Assembly (NCBI RefSeq): GCF_005771435.1
Contig: NZ_VANI01000013.1
Span: forward strand, 1-64,000
Direction of reading: 5' to 3'
Length of the DNA: 64,000 nt
DNA from: Microbulbifer harenosus
GTDB lineage: Bacteria; Pseudomonadota; Gammaproteobacteria; Pseudomonadales; Cellvibrionaceae
Both the position numbers and the translations under genes were made by a program. Under the pieces are notes generated by a model, which ran no database searches, was not told where the DNA came from, and saw only the letters and a list, made by a program, of their open reading frames with translations. This document shows, one piece after another, positions 47,332 to 57,421 of the stretch (position 1 is the first letter of the stretch; the number at the start of each line of letters is the position of its first letter).

Positions 47332-49110
47332 TTAACCTACCTGCTCTTCTTTACTGCGCAGGCGAATGCTCAGCTCGCGCAGCTGTTTGGCATCTACCGC
47401 GCCGGGGGCGTCGGTCATCACACAGGCAGCACTCTGGGTTTTCGGGAAGGCGATGACGTCGCGGATGGAGTCGCTGTTGGTCATCAGCATCACCAGGCGG
47501 TCGAGGCCGAAGGCAAGGCCACCGTGGGGCGGCGCACCGTATTTCAGTGCATCCAGCAGGAAGCCGAATTTTTCGCGCTGCTCTTCGGCGCTGATGCCCA
47601 GGGCGCGGAATACGGTCTGCTGCATTTCCTGATTGTGGATACGGATGGATCCTCCACCCAGCTCAGTGCCGTTCAGCACCATATCGTAAGCGCGCGACAG
47701 GGCCTCCAGCGGGTTCTTCTCCAGCTCCTCCGGTGCGCAGGAAGGTGAAGTGAACGGGTGGTGCAGCGCGGTAATACTGCCGTCGTCGTTCTCTTCGAAC
47801 ATCGGGAAGTCCACCACCCACAACGGGGCCCATTCGGCGACGTACAGGTTGAGGTCTTCTCCCAGCTTGCAGCGCAGGGCGCCGAGAGCTTCGGATACAA
47901 TTTTGCCCTTGTCGGCGCCGAAGAAGATCAAATCGCCGTTCTCCGCCCGCAGACGGTCGAGAATAGCTGCGCGCACATCGTTTGGCAGGAACTTGACGAT
48001 GGGGGACTGCAGGCCGTTTTCCAGGTCGGACTTGTCGTTGACCTTGATATAGGCGAGACCCTTGGCACCGTAGATACCCACAAACTTGGTGTAATCGTCG
48101 ATCTGCTTGCGCGTCAGTTTGTCGTTGCCACCGGGCACTTTCAGCGCAGTGACACGGCCTTTCGGGTCGTTCGCGGGGCCGGAGAACACTTTGAAGTCCA
48201 CATCGGTCATCAGGTCCTTGATGTCCACCAGTTCCAGCGGAATGCGCAGGTCAGGCTTGTCGGAGCCAAACTTTTCCATCGCCTCGCTGAACGGCATACG
48301 CGGGAACTCCCCCAGCTCAACGCCTTTCAGCTCCTTGAACAGCTTGCGGATCATGCCCTCGGTGATGGACATGATGGCGTTTTCATCGAGGAAACTGGTC
48401 TCGATATCAATCTGGGTGAATTCCGGCTGGCGGTCTGCGCGCAGGTCTTCATCGCGGAAGCACTTGGCGATCTGGTAGTAGCGGTCGTAACCGGACACCA
48501 TCAGCAGCTGCTTGAACAGCTGGGGAGATTGCGGCAGCGCAAAGAATTTGCCGGCGTGGGTGCGGCTTGGCACCAGATAGTCGCGGGCCCCTTCCGGCGT
48601 GGCGCGGGTGAGGATCGGGGTCTCGATATCCAGGAAGCCCTCGCCATCCAGGTAGTTGCGGATGGCATTGGTGATCTTGGAGCGGAACCGCAGGTTGCGC
48701 TGCATCTCACCGCGGCGCAGATCCAGGTAACGGTATTTGAGGCGCACATCCTCGCCAACGGCCGTGTGCTCGTCCAACTGGAACGGCGGGGTTTCGGCGG
48801 AGTTGAGAATTTCCAGCTGCTGGCCGTAAATCTCGATCTCGCCGGTGGCCATGTTCGGGTTGACCGCTTCCGGGGCGCGCGCGCGCACTCGCCCGGTGAC
48901 CTTGAGCACGAACTCGCTGCGCACGCGGTCCGCCAGTTTGAAGTGTTCGGCGGCATCCGGATCAAACACCACCTGGGCAATACCATCGCGGTCGCGCAGG
49001 TCGATGAAGATCACCCCGCCGTGATCGCGGCGGCGGTCTACCCAGCCACACAGGGTTACTTCGCGGTCAATATCGGCGGATCGCAGGGCGCCACAGTAAT
49101 CGGTGCGCAT
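47332..49110 (-). CDS. aspS: Aspartyl-tRNA synthetase
   Basis: 592 residues, the bacterial length. It has an N-terminal OB anticodon-binding domain (about 1-105) and a class II catalytic core with motif 2 [18 protein letters not shown] and motif 3 [13 protein letters not shown]. The bacterial GAD insertion lies at about 280-420. Whether it is discriminating or also charges tRNA-Asn cannot be decided here. Confidence 0.97.
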   Translation of the reverse strand: MRTDYCGALRSADIDREVTLCGWVDRRRDHGGVIFIDLRDRDGIAQVVFDPDAAEHFKLADRVRSEFVLKVTGRVRARAPEAVNPNMATGEIEIYGQQLEILNSAETPPFQLDEHTAVGEDVRLKYRYLDLRRGEMQRNLRFRSKITNAIRNYLDGEGFLDIETPILTRATPEGARDYLVPSRTHAGKFFALPQSPQLFKQLLMVSGYDRYYQIAKCFRDEDLRADRQPEFTQIDIETSFLDENAIMSITEGMIRKLFKELKGVELGEFPRMPFSEAMEKFGSDKPDLRIPLELVDIKDLMTDVDFKVFSGPANDPKGRVTALKVPGGNDKLTRKQIDDYTKFVGIYGAKGLAYIKVNDKSDLENGLQSPIVKFLPNDVRAAILDRLRAENGDLIFFGADKGKIVSEALGALRCKLGEDLNLYVAEWAPLWVVDFPMFEENDDGSITALHHPFTSPSCAPEELEKNPLEALSRAYDMVLNGTELGGGSIRIHNQEMQQTVFRALGISAEEQREKFGFLLDALKYGAPPHGGLAFGLDRLVMLMTNSDSIRDVIAFPKTQSAACVMTDAPGAVDAKQLRELSIRLRSKEEQVG

Positions 49111-49142
49111 GGAGTCTTATTCCCTTAGTCAGTAATGTTGAA

Positions 49143-49424
49143 TCAGCTTGCTTTGGCGGAGCCGGAGGCGCTGCTGCCTGTGTTGGCTGCCGGCTTGTCC
49201 TTATTCGGCTTGGCGGCGTCGCCCGCCAGGTTCTTCTTGCTGCCGGTCTTGAAATCGGTCTCGTACCAGCCACCGCCCTTGAGCCGGAATCCGGCTGCGG
49301 AAATTTTCTTGCTCAACTCCGCCTGGTTGCAGGCGGGGCAATCGGTCAGTGGCGCATCGCTCATGCGCTGCAGGGCTTCCATCTGGTGGCCACAGGCCTT
49401 GCACTGGTATTCGTAGATAGGCAT
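49143..49424 (-). CDS. FmdB-type zinc-ribbon protein
   Basis: 93 residues from ATG 49424. The N-terminal zinc ribbon MPIYEYQCKACGHQ...LTDCPACNQ has the two CxxC pairs, and the conserved FRLKGGGWYETDF follows. The tail is a low-complexity Ala/Ser/Lys segment. The family often sits upstream of aspS, as here, 32 bp away. The function is not established; it may be co-transcribed with aspS. Confidence 0.9.
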   Translation of the reverse strand: MPIYEYQCKACGHQMEALQRMSDAPLTDCPACNQAELSKKISAAGFRLKGGGWYETDFKTGSKKNLAGDAAKPNKDKPAANTGSSASGSAKAS

Positions 49425-49607
49425 GGCTTTTACCCGAAATCTCACGGCATTCAAAGGGGCGCAGATTATACATGAGCCCCCCGGAGGGAAGAAGTTACCG
49501 GTGTATGGGAACCCCGCCCGGGCATCAGAAGGCTAAATTCCGGCCAAAACCCTGTAAAAATGCACTTTTTTTCCAATTTTTCCCGATGCGCGCGGATAAA
49601 AACTGGA

Positions 49608-49648
49608 TATACTCAGTCCAGTACTTGGGAACACCCTGTCGTACTGGA
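49608..49648. promoter_or_regulatory. Possible promoter element and inverted repeat before the HU-like gene
   Basis: TATACT (49608-49613) could be a -10 box, but no matching -35 is clear. Just downstream TCCAGTAC (49617-49624) and GTACTGGA (49641-49648) form an 8-bp inverted repeat in the probable leader. This lies in the 295-bp divergent gap between the zinc-ribbon and HU-like genes. Confidence 0.3.
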
Positions 49649-49719
49649 GAATCCGACCGATTTCCGGAGCTCCCGAACCACTTTTATTGGAAAAACACTG
49701 ATACAAAAGGAAGCTAACG

Positions 49720-50160
49720 ATGGCCGCACGCAAGACCGCCGCAGCTAAGAAAGCCCCCGCCAAGAAAGCCGCAGCCAAAACCGCAGCGAAAAAGGCTCCA
49801 GCCAAGAAGGCCGCAGCCAAGGCCGCTCCGGCCAAGAAAATGGCTGTAGCAAAAGAAAAATTCACAAAAACCCAGGTACTGAACCACATTGCCGAAGCCA
49901 CCGAGCTGTCCCGCAAGCAGGTTCAGGCGGTACTGGACGAGCTGACCAACGTGATTGAAAGCCATGTGAAGAAGAAGGCCGTGGGCGAATTCGCCCTGCC
50001 GGGTCTGCTGAAAATCACCACCGTGAAGAAGCCGGCCAAGAAAGCGCGCAAGGGCATCAACCCCTTCACTGGCGAAGAGACCATGTTCAAGGCCAAGCCC
50101 GCGAGCATCCAGGTAAAAATCCGTCCGCTGAAGAAGCTGAAGGAAATGGCCGAGTCCTGA
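49720..50160 (+). CDS. HU-family DNA-binding protein with histone H1-like Lys/Ala-rich N-terminus
   Basis: 146 residues. Residues 1-45 are almost only Ala, Lys, Pro and Thr (repeats of AAKKAPAKK), like histone H1 tails and AlgP-type proteins. Residues about 46-140 form an HU/IHF fold (FTKTQVLNHIAEATELSRKQVQAVLDELTNVI, then GEFALPGLLKITTVKKPAKKARKGINPFTGEE). The start is supported by AAGGAAG. It probably compacts the nucleoid. A strong terminator follows. Confidence 0.93.
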   Translation: MAARKTAAAKKAPAKKAAAKTAAKKAPAKKAAAKAAPAKKMAVAKEKFTKTQVLNHIAEATELSRKQVQAVLDELTNVIESHVKKKAVGEFALPGLLKITTVKKPAKKARKGINPFTGEETMFKAKPASIQVKIRPLKKLKEMAES

Positions 50161-50182
50161 TTCTCGCCGCCTTCAGCCAAGA

Positions 50183-50210
50183 AACCCCGCTTTTGCGGGG
50201 TTTTCCGTTT
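50183..50210 (+). terminator. Terminator of the HU-like gene
   Basis: Stem AACCCCGC / GCGGGGTT (50183-50190, 50195-50202), loop TTTT, then TTCCGTTTTT. Confidence 0.92.
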
Positions 50211-50317
50211 TTGGGGCAACGATGCCCCAGCTTCCAACCGGGCAACCCTACCAAAACGCCGTTGCTACGGCGTAAAATGGCCGCCCCCTGAAATTCAACG
50301 ACCAAAAAGAAAGCCCT

Positions 50318-52048
50318 ATGCGCGCCTCCCGCTATCTGATCGCTACCCAGAAAGAAACCCCCAATGACGCCGTGGTCATCAGCCACCAGTTGATGCTCCG
50401 CGCCGGCATGATCCGCCGCCTGTCCTCCGGTCTCTATACCTGGCTGCCCACCGGCCTGCGTGTTCTGCGCAAGGTGGAGCGTATCGTGCGCGAGGAAATG
50501 GATCGGGCGGGTGCGCTGGAGGTGCTGATGCCGGTAGTGCAGCCGGCGGAGCTGTGGGAAGAATCCGGCCGCTGGCAACAATACGGGCCGGAACTGCTGC
50601 GTATCCAGGATCGCCACGACAACCCTTTCTGCCTGGGCCCAACCCACGAGGAAGTGATCACCGATCTGATCCGTACCGAGATCAGCAGCTACAAGCAGCT
50701 GCCGGCGAATTTCTACCAGATCCAGACCAAGTTCCGCGACGAGATCCGCCCGCGTTTCGGCGTAATGCGCGCGCGTGAATTCACCATGAAGGACGCTTAT
50801 TCTTTCCACCTGAGCGCGGATTCCCTGCAGGAAACCTACGATGTGATGCACGATGCCTACTGTCGCATCTTCGATCGCATCGGCCTGGATTACCGCCCGG
50901 TGTTGGCGGACACGGGCTCCATCGGCGGATCCCACTCCCATGAATTCCACGTACTGGCCCAGAGCGGCGAGGACGATATCGCGTTTTCCACCGTGAGCCG
51001 TTATGCGGCGAACGTGGAGCTCGCGGAAGCCGTGGCACCCGCCGGCGAGCGCCCGGCGCCGTCGAAAGACATGGCGGAGCTGCACACTCCGGGGCAGAAA
51101 ACCATTGCTGCACTGGAGGAGGCCTTCGGTATCGCGGCGAATACCTCGGTGAAAACCCTGATTGTGCTGGGCGAAACCGAGGAAGAAGGCGCGGAAGCGC
51201 CGCTGGTGGCGCTGGTGCTGCGCGGTGATCACGAGCTGAATGAGCTGAAGGCAGAGAAACTGCCGGGCGTTGCCAGCCCGCTGCAGTTCGCTCCGGAAGC
51301 ACGTATCGCCGCGGAGCTGGGCTGCGGTATCGGTTCATTGGGCCCGGTCGGCCTGACGATTGATGTGATCGTGGATCGCGCTGCGGCGCATCTGGCGGAC
51401 TTCGTGTGCGGCGCTAATAAGGACGATTACCATTTGACGGGCGTGAACTGGGACCGCGACGCGGCGCTGGCTCGCGTGGAGGACCTGCGCAATGTGGTGG
51501 CGGGCGATGCGAGCCCGGATGGCGAGGGTGTGATCGAGATCAAGCGCGGTATCGAGGTGGGGCACATTTTCCAGTTGGGGAATAAGTACAGCAAGGCGAT
51601 GAATGCCAAGGTGCTGGACGAGAACGGCAAGGAGCAGGTGATGGTGATGGGCTGTTACGGCATCGGGGTTTCCCGTGTTGTGGCGGCGGCCATTGAGCAG
51701 AACCACGATGATGCGGGCATCATTTGGCCGGAGGCGATTGCGCCGTTCCAGCTGGCGATTGTGCCGATCAATATGCAGAAGAGCGAGGCGGTTACCTGGA
51801 AGTGTGAGCACATCTATGAGGCACTCACTGCGAAGGGTATCGATGTGCTGCTGATGGATGAGCCGAAGGCGCGCCTGGGTGCGATGCTGGCGGATACTGA
51901 GCTGATGGGCATTCCGCACCGCATCGTGGTTGGCGACCGCGGCCTGGAAGGCGGCAAAATCGAGTACAAGGGCCGTCGCGATTCTGAGAATTCAGAGTTT
52001 TCTGCGGATCAGATCGTGGACATCCTGCTCGAGAAAATTTCGCACTGA
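50318..52048 (+). CDS. proS: Prolyl-tRNA synthetase, bacterial type
   Basis: 576 residues. The class II core has motif 1 near [23 protein letters not shown], motif 2 [25 protein letters not shown] and motif 3 [13 protein letters not shown]. The INS editing domain (about 220-385), which hydrolyses Ala-tRNA-Pro, lies between motifs 2 and 3. A C-terminal anticodon-binding domain follows. Confidence 0.97.
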   Translation: MRASRYLIATQKETPNDAVVISHQLMLRAGMIRRLSSGLYTWLPTGLRVLRKVERIVREEMDRAGALEVLMPVVQPAELWEESGRWQQYGPELLRIQDRHDNPFCLGPTHEEVITDLIRTEISSYKQLPANFYQIQTKFRDEIRPRFGVMRAREFTMKDAYSFHLSADSLQETYDVMHDAYCRIFDRIGLDYRPVLADTGSIGGSHSHEFHVLAQSGEDDIAFSTVSRYAANVELAEAVAPAGERPAPSKDMAELHTPGQKTIAALEEAFGIAANTSVKTLIVLGETEEEGAEAPLVALVLRGDHELNELKAEKLPGVASPLQFAPEARIAAELGCGIGSLGPVGLTIDVIVDRAAAHLADFVCGANKDDYHLTGVNWDRDAALARVEDLRNVVAGDASPDGEGVIEIKRGIEVGHIFQLGNKYSKAMNAKVLDENGKEQVMVMGCYGIGVSRVVAAAIEQNHDDAGIIWPEAIAPFQLAIVPINMQKSEAVTWKCEHIYEALTAKGIDVLLMDEPKARLGAMLADTELMGIPHRIVVGDRGLEGGKIEYKGRRDSENSEFSADQIVDILLEKISH

Positions 52049-52094
52049 TCTTGGCAGGCTCTTCGTAGCCCGTCTTCCTTCGTAAGCAGGTGCG

Positions 52095-52211
52095 GTGGCG
52101 GCCGATCACTGGGTGAAAGGTTTCGAAACCGCTGTAAATACATCCCTGTACGCTGCGTCGGCGACGTCCCTGTCGCCGACGCTTTCGAAACCTTTCACCC
52201 AGCACTCGGCC
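52095..52211 (+). repeat. Hairpin element R6 (plus orientation)
   Basis: Outer arms 52100-52128 and 52183-52211, 29 bp with three mismatches. The conserved segment is TACATCCCTGTACGC. The inner 11-bp hairpin is GCGTCGGCGAC / GTCGCCGACGC (52155-52182) with loop GTCCCT. The left terminus is GTGGCGGCC (52095-52103). Confidence 0.87.
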
Positions 52212-52274
52212 TTCGCGAAGAGTTCACAGTTTTGTTCGGCTCGCTCTATGCGGAGTACAACACTCTGATGCGAA

Positions 52275-52393
52275 GGGCCTGATACCGGGTATACCTTTGC
52301 GAGACCTTCCGCGAGAGGGACCTCGCGGAAGAGCCCCCATGGATGGGTTCACGGCGTGTCTCGCAAAGGTATACCCGGTAGCAGGGCCGCCAC
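52275..52393 (-). repeat. Hairpin element R7 (minus orientation)
   Basis: Outer arms 52275-52305 and 52358-52387 are near-perfect over TACCGGGTATACCTTTGCGAG. The inner hairpin is TTCCGCGAG / CTCGCGGAA (52307-52330), identical in stem to R4. The right terminus GGCCGCCAC (52385-52393) is the exact complement of the left end of R6, so the pair behaves as one 299-bp unit. Apart from this pair, the 415-bp gap between proS and the transglycosylase gene shows nothing. Confidence 0.87.
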
Positions 52394-52463
52394 CGAACTA
52401 TAAAACGAAGCACCAATCACTGCCCCTGCCCTTCCCCCCAACCTTCCCGTAAAATCCCACCCC

Positions 52464-53024
52464 ATGATAAGAGCAATCCTCACCACACTCCTGCTGTGCC
52501 TGTTCAGCACTGCCGCATCTGCCCAGGTCAAAGAGGTGGATCCGCAGCTGTTGTTGGCACTCAAGGAAGCCGTCACCGAAGCCGACTCCTTCGTCGATCG
52601 CTTCGATGCCGAGGTGTGGTTGATGGCCAAGTCCCAGCCGCTGGCGCGCTATATCAAGGATCCCCAGCGGCGTATGCACGTGCTCAAGGCGATCCACCGC
52701 GAGGCGACGCGCGCGGGGCTGCAGCCGGAAATTGTACTGGCGGTGATCCAGATCGAAAGCGCGTTTGACCCCTACGCGGTCTCCCGCGTAGGCGCCCAGG
52801 GTATGATGCAGGTGATGCCGTTCTGGAAAAACGAGATCGGTCGCCCGGACGACAATCTCATCAATATGGATACCAACCTCCGCTACGGCTGTACCATCCT
52901 CAAACACTATATCCAGAAAGCCAAAGGCAATATGGCCAACGCCCTCGCCTATTACAACGGTAGCTACGGCCGGCACACTTACAGCAGCAAAGTGCTCGAC
53001 GCCTGGGCTGATCGCTGGCGCTGA
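52464..53024 (+). CDS. Periplasmic lytic transglycosylase, SLT domain
   Basis: 186 residues. A signal peptide ends at AASAQV. The SLT fold (about 75-186) has the catalytic Glu in AVIQIESAFDPYAVSRVGAQGMMQVMP and the later ALAYYNGSYGR motif. It cleaves peptidoglycan glycan strands to 1,6-anhydro products. It is shorter than MltC or Slt and consists of little more than the catalytic domain. Confidence 0.92.
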   Translation: MIRAILTTLLLCLFSTAASAQVKEVDPQLLLALKEAVTEADSFVDRFDAEVWLMAKSQPLARYIKDPQRRMHVLKAIHREATRAGLQPEIVLAVIQIESAFDPYAVSRVGAQGMMQVMPFWKNEIGRPDDNLINMDTNLRYGCTILKHYIQKAKGNMANALAYYNGSYGRHTYSSKVLDAWADRWR

Positions 53025-53058
53025 GCGGCCGCGAAAAACCGATGTTGCGAGGTACCAG

Positions 53059-54096
53059 ATGACCCACAGTTTCTTTGCCGGCGCCGCCTGTGGACTGCTG
53101 CTCCTGGCGGCGGCGAGGCTTGCCATCGGGCAGCGGCAGCGGGACAACCGCTGGTTGTTGATCGTGATTTTAGGGGCTTTCTTGTATCTTCTGCGCCCCC
53201 TGCTGAACGACCTGAACTCTCTACTCGACCTGCTGATTGATCTCCCGACCACACTGATTCCCGGCGCCTTCTGGCTGTTCACTCATCAGCTCTGCAGCGA
53301 GCGCGAACCGTTTCCGTCCTGGGGATGGGGAGTGATCGGTGCCGAGTTGCTCGTAGATTTGGCCAGCCAGCTGCATATCCACACGTTTTTTTACCTGCTC
53401 GCACAACCCTTCAAGCTGGGCTTGATCGGCGCCGGACTGGTGACGCTGTTGCGGCAACTGCATTGCGACCTGGTCGCCGAGCGGCGCATGCTTCGCGTCG
53501 CCCTGCTGATTGCCATCGGCAGCTATATGGTGATCGTGGTATGCGCGGAATTTCTGTTCTCCTATCTGCCCGTCCCCAGTGGTATTCCGACCCTGCACGC
53601 GCTGATGGCCAGTATCCTGGCATTCAGTGCATGCCTGTGGTTACTGGCGCTTTCTCCGGGCGCACTGGATGAGTCCCTGCCACCACCGTCGGCAGCCCCG
53701 GACAACCAGGGGAAGACGCTCCTATCCGCGCCGGAACCGCTGGAAGAGCATCAGCGCCAGCTGCTGGAGCAGCTGCAGCAACACATGCAGAACGGCGGCT
53801 ACCGGTATACCGGATTAACCATTCGCGAGCTGGCAGAGAAACTGGGTGCGCGGGAGTATGTGTTGCGGGCGCTGATCAACCGGCATCTCGGTTATCGCAA
53901 TTTCAACGAATACCTGAACCAGTACCGTATAGATGAGGCGAGCCGGCGTCTGGCAGACCCCAACGAGATACACCTGCCGGTACTCAGCATTGCGCTGGAT
54001 ATTGGTTATCGCTCCCTCAGCCCATTCAACGCGGCATTCAGGCGCCGACACGACATGACGCCGACAGAGTACCGGCGGGAACGGATACCGGCGTAA
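53059..54096 (+). CDS. AraC-family regulator with membrane-embedded sensory domain
   Basis: 345 residues. The first 210 or so contain about six to seven hydrophobic helices. After a Pro-rich linker, an AraC-type double helix-turn-helix occupies about 240-345 (LTIRELAEKLGAREYVLRALINRHLGYRNFNEYLNQYRIDEA, then LSIALDIGYRSLSPFNAAFRRRHDMTPTEYRR). GCGAGGTACC precedes the ATG. Targets are unknown; the neighbouring transglycosylase, 34 bp upstream on the same strand, may be co-transcribed. Confidence 0.88.
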   Translation: MTHSFFAGAACGLLLLAAARLAIGQRQRDNRWLLIVILGAFLYLLRPLLNDLNSLLDLLIDLPTTLIPGAFWLFTHQLCSEREPFPSWGWGVIGAELLVDLASQLHIHTFFYLLAQPFKLGLIGAGLVTLLRQLHCDLVAERRMLRVALLIAIGSYMVIVVCAEFLFSYLPVPSGIPTLHALMASILAFSACLWLLALSPGALDESLPPPSAAPDNQGKTLLSAPEPLEEHQRQLLEQLQQHMQNGGYRYTGLTIRELAEKLGAREYVLRALINRHLGYRNFNEYLNQYRIDEASRRLADPNEIHLPVLSIALDIGYRSLSPFNAAFRRRHDMTPTEYRRERIPA

Positions 54097-54132
54097 AAAT
54101 TACTGAATCGGATGACGTAATCTACTGGCGAT

Positions 54133-54153
54133 AAAACCCGTTCAGGGTTTTTG
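54133..54153. terminator. Weak hairpin terminator after the AraC-type gene
   Basis: AAAACCC / GGGTTTT with a 5-nt loop, T-rich on both sides, between convergent genes. Confidence 0.5.
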
Positions 54154-54293
54154 AGAGGAAATACCCGCCAAATTTTTTCTACGGCCACGAGCCGGAATAC
54201 GCCCTGTCGGCCACACTAAAATTTGCAGGACCTGTTCTGCAGGCAATTAGCCCAGTCACCATCTCGCCCGCAGATCAGGTTCCTGCGATCCCA

Positions 54294-54605
54294 TCAGGGT
54301 TTGGGCGACGACATGAACTTGATCAGCGCCTTGTATTCATCGTCACTGCAGTCAGGACACATACCGCCGGGAGGCATAGCGTTGAGCCCGTTCTTGACGG
54401 AGTTCAGAAGGGCGTCCATACCCTTGTCCATGCGCGGCTTCCAGGCTTCCACGTCGTGTACTTTCGGTGCATTGGCCACACCAGTGGCGTGACAGATATG
54501 GCAGTACTGGTTGTACTTGTCTTCCACCGCATCCGCCGTGGCCAGACCGCTCCCAACCAGGCTGCCAAATAGAAAAATAGCCGCTGAGCGCATCAGAGTT
54601 TTCAT
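54294..54605 (-). CDS. Small periplasmic cytochrome c (c5-like)
   Basis: 103 residues from ATG 54605, preceded by GGGAG. A signal peptide (MKTLMRSAAIFLFGSLVGSGLATA) leads to one heme motif, CHICH, in NQYCHICHATGVANAPKVHD. A likely axial Met is in NAMPPGGMCPDCSDDEY, and the CPDC pair near the end matches the disulfide of cytochrome c5. It is probably an electron shuttle to a terminal oxidase or peroxidase. Confidence 0.9.
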   Translation of the reverse strand: MKTLMRSAAIFLFGSLVGSGLATADAVEDKYNQYCHICHATGVANAPKVHDVEAWKPRMDKGMDALLNSVKNGLNAMPPGGMCPDCSDDEYKALIKFMSSPKP

Positions 54606-54836
54606 CGCATTGCTCCCTTGTTTCACTGAATGTATTCGTGGTTACCCGGTCAACCTTATCAATCCAGAACAGAGTGTAGATTCCTTTCAGCGCCAAAAAC
54701 CACAATTTTCTTGCCCTTATCTCTGCCTATCTGCCGCAAACCCGCTTTTCCAACCCCGACGCGTTGCCATTCGTGGTCTATTCTCATTGGCACGAGAAAT
54801 TTTCCCGATACAACAGCCGTACGCCGGAGTTCTCCC

Positions 54837-55646
54837 ATGACTCTGCATTGGATCAAAAACCGCAGTATCCGTATTGCCCTTGTCGGTACCCTGTTGTTTG
54901 GTATCAGCTTCCTGACCCAGGCACATGAACTGCGCCCGCCCCTGCTCAGTCCCTTCCAGAGTACCGTGCCCAACTTCGACGTCCCCTCTACAGATTCCAT
55001 CTACAGCCGCGACGAGATAGCGCAGTGGCCGGTTTCCGGAAAAAACGCGGGTATGTACTTCGCTCTGGGATTCACGCACATGCTGCTAGGGATGGACCAT
55101 TTGCTGTTCGTGCTCGCGCTGGTAGTGCTAGTGAGCGGCTGGCGGCAGCTGATTACCACCATTACGGCGTTTACTCTCGCCCACAGCGTTACCCTGTCGC
55201 TGGCGGTACTGGGGATAGCCGGGCTTCCGCAGGAGCCGGTGGAGGTGGTCATTGCGCTCAGTGTCGCATTTGTGGCGGTGGAGATCTTGCACAAGCTGGA
55301 GGGACGCAAAACCCTGACCATTCGCAAACCGTGGCTGGTGGCGTTTGGCTTTGGGCTATTGCACGGGTTCGGATTTGCCGGCGCGCTTTCGGATATCGGC
55401 CTACCCGATCATGCAATCCCACTGTCGCTGGCGGTGTTCAATCTGGGGATAGAAGTAGGACAGCTAGCGTTTATCCTGGCGATCGGTGCGCTGGGCCTGG
55501 TGTTGCGGCGCATGCCGTCGGTACACCAGTGGGAAGTCCGCACCGGCCACTCCGCCACAGTGGCTTCCGCGTTACCGGTGGCTTACCTTGTGGGAGGGCT
55601 TTCAGTCTGGTGGTTAATGGGGCGCACGATTGCGCTCGTAATATGA
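54837..55646 (+). CDS. HupE/UreJ-family membrane protein
   Basis: 269 residues from ATG 54837, with GGAG nearby. After a signal peptide ending TQAHE, the six-helix HupE/UreJ domain begins with GFTHMLLGMDHLLFVLALVVL and continues with FTLAHSVTLSLA and FGFGLLHGFGFAGAL. His-rich helices suggest metal transport (nickel or cobalt in characterised members). No hydrogenase or urease gene is near. Confidence 0.88.
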   Translation: MTLHWIKNRSIRIALVGTLLFGISFLTQAHELRPPLLSPFQSTVPNFDVPSTDSIYSRDEIAQWPVSGKNAGMYFALGFTHMLLGMDHLLFVLALVVLVSGWRQLITTITAFTLAHSVTLSLAVLGIAGLPQEPVEVVIALSVAFVAVEILHKLEGRKTLTIRKPWLVAFGFGLLHGFGFAGALSDIGLPDHAIPLSLAVFNLGIEVGQLAFILAIGALGLVLRRMPSVHQWEVRTGHSATVASALPVAYLVGGLSVWWLMGRTIALVI

Positions 55647-55648
55647 GA

Positions 55649-56125
55649 TTACTCCTGAAACAAAAGCTCCAGCGGATAGCCGGTAAAAGGTTTGGTCTTT
55701 TCGATCACCAGGTGTGATGTCATACGGGTGATCGCCGCATCCTCGTCCGCCAGCAGCTGCTCAGACACACGGTTGAAGTCGCCCGCATCCGGACATACAA
55801 AACGCAGCATGTAATCGAACTCTCCCGACATTTTGACGCAGGAGACGATCTGCTCAATCTTGTTGATGGCGCGGCGGAAGCTTTCACTGGTTTTGGAATC
55901 CTGACGCTTCAGCGCCACGTTCACGTAGAACTCCGCATGGCGCACCTTGTCGAGATTGACCTCCGCCTGAAACTCGCGGATAAACTTTTCACTGGTGAGT
56001 TTTTTAACCCGCGCCAGACAGGCGCTCTCAGACAGTCCGATTTCATCCGCGAGATTGAGATTGCTGATGCGGGCGTTGGTCTGCAGGACTTCGAGAATCT
56101 TGAGGTTGTGACGGTCTATTTTCAC
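55649..56125 (-). CDS. Lrp/AsnC-family transcription regulator
   Basis: 158 residues. The winged helix-turn-helix (LKILEVLQTNARISNLNLADEIGLSESACLARVKKL) lies at 8-45, and the RAM ligand-binding domain follows (about 65-145, GEFDYMLRFVCPDAGDF). It lies 102 bp downstream of an aminotransferase gene on the same strand, so it may regulate or sense that amino acid pathway. Its stop abuts the convergent HupE-like gene. Confidence 0.92.
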   Translation of the reverse strand: MKIDRHNLKILEVLQTNARISNLNLADEIGLSESACLARVKKLTSEKFIREFQAEVNLDKVRHAEFYVNVALKRQDSKTSESFRRAINKIEQIVSCVKMSGEFDYMLRFVCPDAGDFNRVSEQLLADEDAAITRMTSHLVIEKTKPFTGYPLELLFQE

Positions 56126-56227
56126 GTGATTTTTACGCTTTTATACAGCTGAAGGAGTTGTCGGGAACAGTTGGCGACTTAGGATAGCGGCAAACGCCCC
56201 GAGCGGAAACCGGCAGTGGCGATGCAC

Positions 56228-57421
56228 TTATCCAGCCTTCAGACAACCACATGTTACAAACCGCTCAATCCTGTCCAGAGCCCGCGAAATCTCTGCCTCA
56301 TCCGCCGCCAGAGTGAGGCGCACATGGTTGATGGCACTGGGACCAAAAGGCTTGCCCGGCAACACCGAGACCCGCTCCGCGTCCAGCAGCGCCTCGGCAA
56401 ACGCCTCGCCACTTTCCGCCACCGCGGAAACATCCACCATCACGAACATGCCCGCATCCGGTGAATTGCAACTGATCCCGGGAATCCGGTCGATACGCTC
56501 GACAATCAGGTCGCGGCGCTTTTCGTAGGCATCGCGCATCTGCTTGACGAAATAGGTATCAAATTCCAGCGCAAAAGCGGCAGCCTCCTGGATAAATTGA
56601 GGCACGCCGAAGATGGTGGCACCGGCGTATTCGATCAGGCGCTCCACCAGCTCCCCCTGAGCCACAGCCCAGCCGAGACGCCAGCCGCTCATGGCGTGGG
56701 ATTTGGACAGGCCGTCGATCACGATCACGTTATCCAGATGCTCCGCGGCGGTGCGCAGCGAAGTATGGCGGCGGGCAAATGTGATCATCGAGTACATCTC
56801 GTCGGAGATGAGCCAGATATTGCGCGCACGGCAGTAGGCGGCGAGCTCCCGCAGCTGCTCGGGTGTCGCCATGGCGCCGGTGGGATTGACTGGAGTATTG
56901 ATCATGACGGCGCGGGTGTCTGCACCGATGGCTTGCTTGATGGATTCGATATCAAAGGCGAAGCCCCGTTCGGGCGGACAGGCAACTTTTCTGACATCCA
57001 GTTGCAGCGCGTCGGTGATCGGTACATAGCCGATGTACATGGGCTCGGGGATAACGATCTGTTCACCGGGATTGAGCAGGCAGGACAGGACGGCATAGAT
57101 GGCGTTGGTGCCACCGGGGAAGACGACGACATCCTCCGGGCTGCAGGGGTGTGGGCTGACGCGGCTTTCGATGTCGGCAATCGCACGGCGCAGCATGAGC
57201 TCGCCAGCCGCCGGGGAATAGTGGGTGCGGCCGACGCCGAGGCGGGCGCGGGCGAAGTCGAGGATGGGTTCGGGGGTGTCGAAGTTGGGATCGCCGACGC
57301 ACAGGAAAATGACGTCTTCGCCTTTGTTGGCGAGCGCGTGGGCGCGATCACTGACCGCCCATACGTCCGCGTCGGCGGAGTGAAGGGCCTGGCTCTGCTT
57401 GCTAAAGCGCGGGGTGTACAT
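56228..57421 (-). CDS. Class I/II PLP-dependent aminotransferase
   Basis: 397 residues from ATG 57421 (MYTPRFSKQSQALHS); the open frame upstream is unsupported. Fold-type I features: NTPVNPTGAM, SDEMYSMITF, and the PLP lysine in DGLSKSHAMSGWRLGWA. The C-terminal arginine motif is NHVRLTLA. It resembles aspartate or branched-chain aminotransferases of the AspC/AlaA group; the substrate cannot be assigned. Confidence 0.9.
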   Translation of the reverse strand: MYTPRFSKQSQALHSADADVWAVSDRAHALANKGEDVIFLCVGDPNFDTPEPILDFARARLGVGRTHYSPAAGELMLRRAIADIESRVSPHPCSPEDVVVFPGGTNAIYAVLSCLLNPGEQIVIPEPMYIGYVPITDALQLDVRKVACPPERGFAFDIESIKQAIGADTRAVMINTPVNPTGAMATPEQLRELAAYCRARNIWLISDEMYSMITFARRHTSLRTAAEHLDNVIVIDGLSKSHAMSGWRLGWAVAQGELVERLIEYAGATIFGVPQFIQEAAAFALEFDTYFVKQMRDAYEKRRDLIVERIDRIPGISCNSPDAGMFVMVDVSAVAESGEAFAEALLDAERVSVLPGKPFGPSAINHVRLTLAADEAEISRALDRIERFVTCGCLKAG

